Positions 34,766 to 35,026 of a DNA stretch of 35,026 bases are shown piece by piece. The stretch spans positions 1-35,026 of the forward strand of contig JABDAB010000014.1 of assembly GCA_013289415.1 (NCBI GenBank), given 5' to 3'. The position numbers were made by a program, and so were the translations under genes. Each line of letters opens with the position of its first letter. The first letter of the stretch is position 1. The notes below the pieces were generated by a model. That model worked only from the letters and a program-made list of their open reading frames with translations. It ran no database searches and was not told where the DNA came from. This DNA is from Gammaproteobacteria bacterium (GTDB lineage: Bacteria > Pseudomonadota > Gammaproteobacteria > Legionellales > Legionellaceae).

Positions 34766-35026
34766 ACCTGACCAGACAATCAACCCAGCAGGCTGTAAGC
34801 GTAAGCTGAAGTGATTGAGCTCCGAAACGTTGATTAAGTTTCCCAAAGCGAAAATTTGTCACAAGCTTTTCTAAGTCATGAGTGGCTGTGAATGTGTTTA
34901 TCCTGAGCCCATTGCGTTAGTAGCGCACGATGGGTTCTAACGAGGGGGTCGCGAACAACTCAAGAAGGACGCGGCTCTACTCTATACCCCCTTACTCTGC
35001 TGTGGATGAATCCCTCAGTGACGCAG
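34766..35026. other. Window end, no gene recognised
   Basis: 260 bp with no start-to-stop gene of credible length. An inverted repeat (CCCATTGCG ... CGCACGATGGG, 34908-34934) resembles an extragenic palindrome. Confidence 0.4.

Noticed and set aside
1..35026. CRISPR arrays, rRNA genes, prophage.
   Set aside because: No regularly spaced repeats, no rRNA-like sequence, and no phage structural genes found.

Overview
The window looks like chromosome from a Legionella species or a close relative (Legionellaceae). This is inferred from moderate-to-low GC, from scattered effector-like proteins (ankyrin, J-domain, PP2C-like and Legionella-type paralogous proteins) set among ordinary gammaproteobacterial housekeeping genes, and from an omptin protease. 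No database search was possible, so the species is not named.

Layout. 1-4080: a HigB/HigA-type toxin-antitoxin pair, a 5'-truncated isochorismatase-family remnant, then an MFS exporter translationally coupled to an ABC-F ATPase. 4081-6660: a scar region with a REP-like hairpin, half of a transposition AAA ATPase cut at a 36-bp perfect palindrome, a wHTH-nucleotidyltransferase gene joined to an ankyrin remnant, and an IS91-like fragment that ends against another ankyrin-like gene. 6844-9955: a J-domain protein, an SseB-domain protein and an amino-acid permease. 10057-14847: an effector-like protein, then an Lrp regulator / ThDP enzyme / aldehyde dehydrogenase cluster. 15009-18142: a membrane protein, a protein with an N-myristoylation-like start, a DinJ/YafQ toxin-antitoxin pair and tRNA-Ser(GGA). 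18235-25703: a secreted protein, NagZ-like GH3, a C39-like protease / RimK-like ATP-grasp pair, an ankyrin protein ending in a CaaX box, SelO and Cu/Zn superoxide dismutase. 25950-30637: a paralogue of the 10057 protein, a glycerophosphodiester phosphodiesterase and two small-molecule kinases. 30661-34765: an IS3-like remnant, an 863-residue PP2C-like protein with permuted motif order and a repeat domain, and an omptin preceded by a structured leader.

Functional themes. Several proteins look like host-directed effectors: two carry putative eukaryotic lipidation signals (Met-Gly-Asn-Ser-Ile-Ser at an N-terminus; Cys-Ser-Ile-Met at a C-terminus), one carries a J-domain, and one a PP2C-like phosphatase in which the DGHAG metal-binding segment sits after the last PP2C motif instead of near the start. 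The C39 peptidase / ATP-grasp pair has overlapping genes and probably makes or processes a small peptide or amide-linked metabolite. The Lrp/ThDP enzyme/aldehyde dehydrogenase cluster probably handles an amino-acid-derived 2-oxo acid. Envelope and stress functions (SodC, NagZ, GDPD, omptin) complete the picture.
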